Shown here: positions 13,429 to 15,270 of the stretch, in pieces | Layout: each line of letters begins with the position of its first letter | How positions within the stretch are numbered: the stretch's first letter is position 1 | Assembly: GCA_035544575.1 (NCBI GenBank) | Contig: DATKEC010000114.1 | Location: 1-15,270, forward strand | Direction: 5' to 3' | DNA from: DATHWB01 sp035544575 | GTDB lineage: Bacteria; Actinomycetota; Acidimicrobiia; Spongiisociales; ZC4RG35 | DNA: 15,270 nt | Notes under the pieces: model-generated | What the model saw: only the letters and a program-made list of their open reading frames with translations | What the model was told of the DNA's origin: nothing | Database searches by the model: none | Program-made: the position numbers and the translations under genes

Positions 13429-13434
13429 ACCCTA
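13429..13434 (-). promoter_or_regulatory. Candidate -10 box of a leaderless promoter for the flavoprotein gene
   Basis: TAGGGT on the minus strand is followed by seven bases and then the ATG at 13421. No Shine-Dalgarno is present. The box lies only 34 bp from the tRNA-Leu remnant. Confidence 0.35.
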
Positions 13435-13467
13435 CCAATAGCGGTCGACGCGCTCGGGCCGGGAGCA

Positions 13468-13525
13468 GTGCGGGCGAGCGGACTCGAACCTCCACGGGCT
13501 AAACCCACTGGGACCTAGACCCAAC
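13468..13525 (-). pseudogene. Degenerate 3' two-thirds of tRNA-Leu, attachment-site-like repeat
   Basis: These 58 bases align with 15096-15154 of the intact tRNA-Leu gene, with about three substitutions and one missing base. The copy includes the anticodon arm, variable arm, T-arm and acceptor 3' strand but not the 5' third. It cannot be functional: U33 is C, the variable arm lost one base, the T-stem has a new mismatch, and the 3' end reads ACT instead of ACCA. Duplication of exactly a tRNA 3' portion is the mark left when a tyrosine-integrase element inserts into a tRNA gene. Confidence 0.8.
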
Positions 13526-13646
13526 CAGGGCGGACCCAACGGGTATCAGCTAGTGCCAGAAAGTCAAGTGGGAACGTGTTCTGCACCTGGCGACGATGAG
13601 TTCCCGAAGCGGGACACCGGCTCAAGGCGATCTCGGACGGTCTGTT

Positions 13647-13677
13647 GAAAGGCCCCGGCATGATGTCCGGGGCCTTT
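13647..13677. terminator. Strong GC-rich hairpin, probable intrinsic terminator
   Basis: GAAAGGCCCCGG and CCGGGGCCTTTC are perfect inverted arms around a seven-base loop. The A and T runs at the outer ends would allow termination in either direction. It isolates the downstream small membrane-protein gene from the tRNA-Leu remnant side. Confidence 0.7.
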
Positions 13678-13697
13678 CGTGTGGTTTTCGCGATCTG
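13668..13697 (+). repeat. 30-base direct repeat, copy 1
   Basis: This copy includes the 3' arm of the terminator at 13647-13677 and ends in TTTTCGCGATCTG. It matches 14838-14867 at 25 of 30 positions without gaps. The last 13 bases are identical. Confidence 0.5.
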
Positions 13698-13721
13698 AAG
13701 CGTCTCACGACCCCGCGAGCG

Positions 13722-13727
13722 TACCGT
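13722..13727 (+). promoter_or_regulatory. Candidate -10 box for the 70-aa membrane-protein gene
   Basis: TACCGT is followed by seven bases and then the ATG at 13735, the leaderless layout seen elsewhere in the window. No Shine-Dalgarno precedes the ATG. Confidence 0.35.
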
Positions 13728-13734
13728 CACCTAC

Positions 13735-13947
13735 ATGAACCTTCGAAGCGTTCTCATTGGGGTCGGCGCGTTGTTCGTGGTGTTAGTGATCCTGGCCTTC
13801 ACACCGCTCGTCGATGGCGGTGAAGGGACATGGCAGAACACGGTGGGCGATGTCGTCTGGACAGGCATCTTCGTCACGTTCGCGGCGTTCATCGTGCTTG
13901 GGATCATGTGGCTCGTTCGCAGGCGACGCGCCCCGGAAGTGCGCTGA
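13735..13947 (+). CDS. Small two-helix membrane protein, hypothetical
   Basis: This 70-aa protein has two hydrophobic helices (about 4-24 and 37-62) separated by a short polar loop VDGGEGTWQN, and ends with RRRRAPEVR. The basic tail suggests that both ends are cytoplasmic. I do not recognise a family. The reading frame looks real: codon third positions are GC-rich, the hydrophobic pattern is clean, and a TACCGT box sits seven bases before the ATG, just after a strong terminator. It lies inside the possible integrative remnant, so it could be cargo. Confidence 0.62.
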   Translation: MNLRSVLIGVGALFVVLVILAFTPLVDGGEGTWQNTVGDVVWTGIFVTFAAFIVLGIMWLVRRRRAPEVR

Positions 13948-13999
13948 TGGAGCCGGGGGCTGCGTCCTGACTCGTGGCGTCCGAAAACGTCGATTTTCA

Positions 14000-14029
14000 T
14001 TGGCTCCTGCAGGCGCAGGCGCGTAGTAT
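14000..14029 (+). promoter_or_regulatory. Candidate promoter for the six-helix membrane-protein gene
   Basis: TTGGCT (14000-14005) and TAGTAT (14024-14029) are 18 bases apart and resemble a housekeeping -35/-10 pair. Transcription from near 14036 would give a leader of about 43 bases that includes the GGAG before the GTG at 14079. Confidence 0.45.
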
Positions 14030-14078
14030 CCGGTGTCGTGCCCTTAGCCCCCCGATCTACGGGAGAACGGAGCGCATC

Positions 14079-14726
14079 GTGGATTCTCGCAAGCGGCTGG
14101 TGCTGGCGTCGACTGTCGGAGCGTTGCTCTTCTCCGTCGGCTATCTCCTCGTCCTGGTGATCCCTGGAGGCGGGACGACGGCGGAGGCGGACTTCACCGC
14201 GTTCTACGTCGGTCGTGACAGCTTCTTCGACGTGTTCCTCCTGTTCTTGGCCTTGGTCGGCGGCGCTTGGGCGCTCGTCTGGTTCTTCACGGAGCTGAGT
14301 GCTCGCATTCCGGAGAGCACTCTTCGGCGAGTCGGCTACGCGGCGTCGCTCATCGGTGCGGCGGGCCTCTCGATCGGCGGTGCGCTCCTGTTCGCGCCGG
14401 TGGGTGTGCAGATGAACTCCGCAGGGTCGGCGTTCGTTGGCTCGCCGATCGCGCACACACTGGCCCAGGCTGGGCTCGGGACGATCCTCGTCGCGGGGAT
14501 GTACTCGTTCGCGCTCGCTGTGGGGCTCTTCAGTATCGCCCTACGACGTTCGGGGCTTGTGCCTTCGTGGCTGGCGATCGCAGGCATCGTGGTAGCAGTA
14601 CTCATGCTGGGCTCTTACATCTGGGTGCCTGGTTACTTGCTCCCCGTCTGGATGGTGGTGCTCGGCGTCGTCGGAGTCCGTGGGCACGAAGCGTTCCCCA
14701 GCGACGTGCAGGGGCGGCAACCGTAG
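14079..14726 (+). CDS. Six-helix membrane protein, hypothetical
   Basis: This 215-aa protein has about six hydrophobic segments (8-28, 51-72, 86-107, 129-156, 164-181, 184-200). A short outer loop, GGGTTAEADFTAFYVGRDS (30-48), follows helix 1. The hydrophobic pattern recalls small DUF-type membrane proteins of the DUF4386 kind, but I see no diagnostic motif, so no function is given. GTG 14079 is chosen because GGAG lies six bases upstream and the protein then begins with a charged residue pair and a helix; the frame extends upstream only as non-coding-looking sequence. A promoter-like TTGGCT-N18-TAGTAT pair precedes it and a hairpin follows the stop directly. It lies within the possible integrative remnant. 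Confidence 0.7.
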   Translation: MDSRKRLVLASTVGALLFSVGYLLVLVIPGGGTTAEADFTAFYVGRDSFFDVFLLFLALVGGAWALVWFFTELSARIPESTLRRVGYAASLIGAAGLSIGGALLFAPVGVQMNSAGSAFVGSPIAHTLAQAGLGTILVAGMYSFALAVGLFSIALRRSGLVPSWLAIAGIVVAVLMLGSYIWVPGYLLPVWMVVLGVVGVRGHEAFPSDVQGRQP

Positions 14727-14727
14727 G

Positions 14728-14753
14728 CGACGAGGCCTGAAAGCCTCATGTCG
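14728..14753 (+). terminator. Hairpin directly after the six-helix protein gene
   Basis: CGACGAGGC and GCCTC-AT-GTCG pair around the loop CTGAAA, with a two-base bulge. It begins one base after the stop codon. The following sequence has only a few T residues, so termination may be weak. Confidence 0.5.
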
Positions 14754-14820
14754 TCCTGTTGGCGCACGATGGCTGGGCGGCTCGGTAGCGGCACTCTTCT
14801 CAGCCCGCAGACGGACAAAA

Positions 14821-14858
14821 CGCCCCTGGCGAAACCTCGGGGCGGTTCGTTCGTTTTT
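14821..14858 (+). terminator. Intrinsic terminator with T-tract
   Basis: CGCCCC (14821-14826) pairs with GGGGCG (14839-14844), with an inner GG/CC closing a CGAAA loop. A short spacer leads to TTTTT at 14854-14858. An A-run precedes the stem, so it could also act weakly in the other direction. It stands just upstream of the integrase remnant. Confidence 0.6.
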
Positions 14859-14867
14859 CGCGATCTG
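14838..14867 (+). repeat. 30-base direct repeat, copy 2
   Basis: This is the partner of 13668-13697 (25 of 30 positions identical, ending in TTTTCGCGATCTG). Like copy 1 it begins in the 3' arm of a terminator hairpin. The copies are 1,170 bp apart in the same orientation. Confidence 0.5.
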
Positions 14868-14890
14868 GGCTCTCAGGGGCGAACGAGATA

Positions 14891-15033
14891 GCGACGTTGG
14901 CGCTCGCCTCGGGAGCGCACCCCAAGGTGGTTCAGGAGCGGTTGGGTCATCGTCGATCGCGATCACCCTGGACAGTCCCCATGTCATCGAGGGGATGGAC
15001 CGCGCTGCCGCTGAGACGGTGGCGGCCCGTTGA
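14891..15033 (+). pseudogene. Tyrosine recombinase (phage-type integrase) C-terminal remnant, frameshifted
   Basis: The first frame reads ATLALASGAHPKVVQERLGH, the conserved block of XerC/phage integrases containing the GH of the catalytic LGH segment. After that the frame shifts by one base, and the other frame continues SSIAITLDSPHVIEGMDRAAAETVAAR and stops at 15033. Joined, these give the usual ending of actinobacterial integrases, except that the catalytic tyrosine region (normally LDTYSHV) reads LDSPHV, so the nucleophilic tyrosine is lost. The N-terminal and core domains are absent: upstream of 14891 the match ends abruptly after a terminator. The gene is dead. It ends about 60 bp from the tRNA-Leu 3' end, the standard position for an integrase beside its attachment site. 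Confidence 0.85.
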
Positions 15034-15093
15034 TATGGTTGCAAAATGGTTGCAGTCTCTGCTTCTCGGCGAATCGATATCGCCGAAAATCCC

Positions 15094-15180
15094 TGGTGCG
15101 GGCGAGAGGACTCGAACCTCCACGGGCTAAAGCCCACTGGGACCTAAACCCAGCGCGTCTTCCAATTCCGCCACACCCGC
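15094..15180 (-). tRNA. tRNA-Leu(UAG)
   Basis: The minus strand folds as a class II tRNA: acceptor GCGGGTG with CGCCCGC, anticodon stem CTGGG/CCCAG around loop TTTAGGT (anticodon TAG, reading CUA and likely other CUN codons), a long variable arm GGGC-TTTA-GCCC, and a T-arm GGAGG-TTCGAGT-CCTCT. The discriminator base is A and the CCA end is encoded (15096-15094). Its 3' two-thirds are duplicated at 13468-13525. Confidence 0.96.
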
Positions 15181-15199
15181 GTGGTGTGTCTGAGATGGG

Positions 15200-15270
15200 T
15201 GGTAGGCCGCCCGGGACTCGAACCCGGAACCTGCAGATTAAGAGTCTGTTGCTCTGACCAATTGAGCTAG
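15200..15270 (-). tRNA. tRNA-Lys(CUU), 5' end beyond the window
   Basis: The minus strand shows TAGCTC-loop-GAGC (D-arm), anticodon loop CTCTTAA (anticodon CTT, lysine), T-arm CCGGG-TTCGAGT-CCCGG and the acceptor 3' strand GCGGCCT, then A and an encoded CCA (15202-15200). Only the last base of the 5' acceptor strand is inside the window. The first pair of the anticodon stem is an A-C mismatch. It lies 19 bp from tRNA-Leu in the same orientation, so the two are probably co-transcribed. Confidence 0.93.

Larger units (their letters stand above)
13468..15154. mobile_element. Decayed tRNA-Leu-targeting integrative element (remnant)
   Basis: The interval is bounded by a degenerate tRNA-Leu 3' repeat on the left and the intact tRNA-Leu on the right. 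It contains a frameshifted tyrosine-integrase C-terminus ending about 60 bp from the intact tRNA 3' end, the standard place for such an integrase. Inside are two membrane-protein genes and three terminator-like hairpins. No excision, replication or transfer genes remain. Alternative: local tRNA duplication with later loss, the integrase scrap being incidental. Confidence 0.55.

Noticed and set aside
12348..13502. Long plus-strand open frame opposite the flavoprotein gene
   Set aside because: The minus strand carries the FAD motif and the acyl-CoA dehydrogenase fold. The plus frame has low-complexity composition and runs into the tRNA-Leu remnant.
13568..13579. GAAC-GT-GTTC palindrome resembling an actinobacterial LexA/SOS box
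   Set aside because: SOS boxes have four bases between GAAC and GTTC; here there are two, and no SOS-type gene follows.

Overview
The window is GC-rich, tightly packed bacterial chromosome, most likely from an actinobacterium (an acidimicrobial-type lineage is my guess; the sequence does not prove it). The support is the GC-rich codon use, frequent GTG starts, several apparently leaderless genes with a TANNNT box 6-7 nt before the start codon, an RskA-type anti-sigma factor, and an MBL-rph-rdgB gene order known from mycobacteria (Rv1339-rphA-Rv1341). Most of the window is ordinary housekeeping and envelope sequence. I see no CRISPR array, no complete mobile element and no intact defence system.

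Left part (76-5838, all minus strand). Read in transcription order, this is dsbB, a TlpA-like thioredoxin and a hotdog thioesterase in one operon, then a universal stress protein, then a TerC-family membrane protein, then a large membrane protein with a TolB/PD40 beta-propeller between two transmembrane bundles. The terC leader (about 3109-3288) carries a convincing yybP-ykoY manganese riboswitch, so the TerC protein is probably a Mn2+ exporter. A 24-bp perfect palindrome overlaps the terC stop codon and precedes the beta-propeller gene.

Middle part (6024-9558). Divergent from dsbB is a 490-aa protein with two modules resembling the Fe-S-cluster PD-(D/E)XK nucleases (AddB/Cas4-like cysteine spacing) but with altered catalytic residues. 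It is followed by a YpfJ-type zinc metallopeptidase, whose Shine-Dalgarno lies in a C5-GAAA-G5 hairpin, and by an RskA-type anti-sigma factor with no sigma gene nearby. A small zinc-ribbon DUF983 membrane protein lies convergent to it.

Right part (9598-13421). pdxH, an Rv1339-like metallo-beta-lactamase-fold hydrolase, rph (RNase PH) and rdgB form one operon with overlapping or nearly touching reading frames. A convergent acyl-CoA-dehydrogenase-like flavoprotein follows.

End (13468-15270). A degenerate copy of the 3' two-thirds of a tRNA-Leu gene lies 1.6 kb from the intact tRNA-Leu(UAG). Between them are two small membrane-protein genes, terminators and a frameshifted C-terminal scrap of a tyrosine integrase next to the intact tRNA. 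This looks like a decayed tRNA-targeting integrative element. A tRNA-Lys(CUU) gene runs off the window end. Functional calls rest on motifs read by eye; no searches were run.
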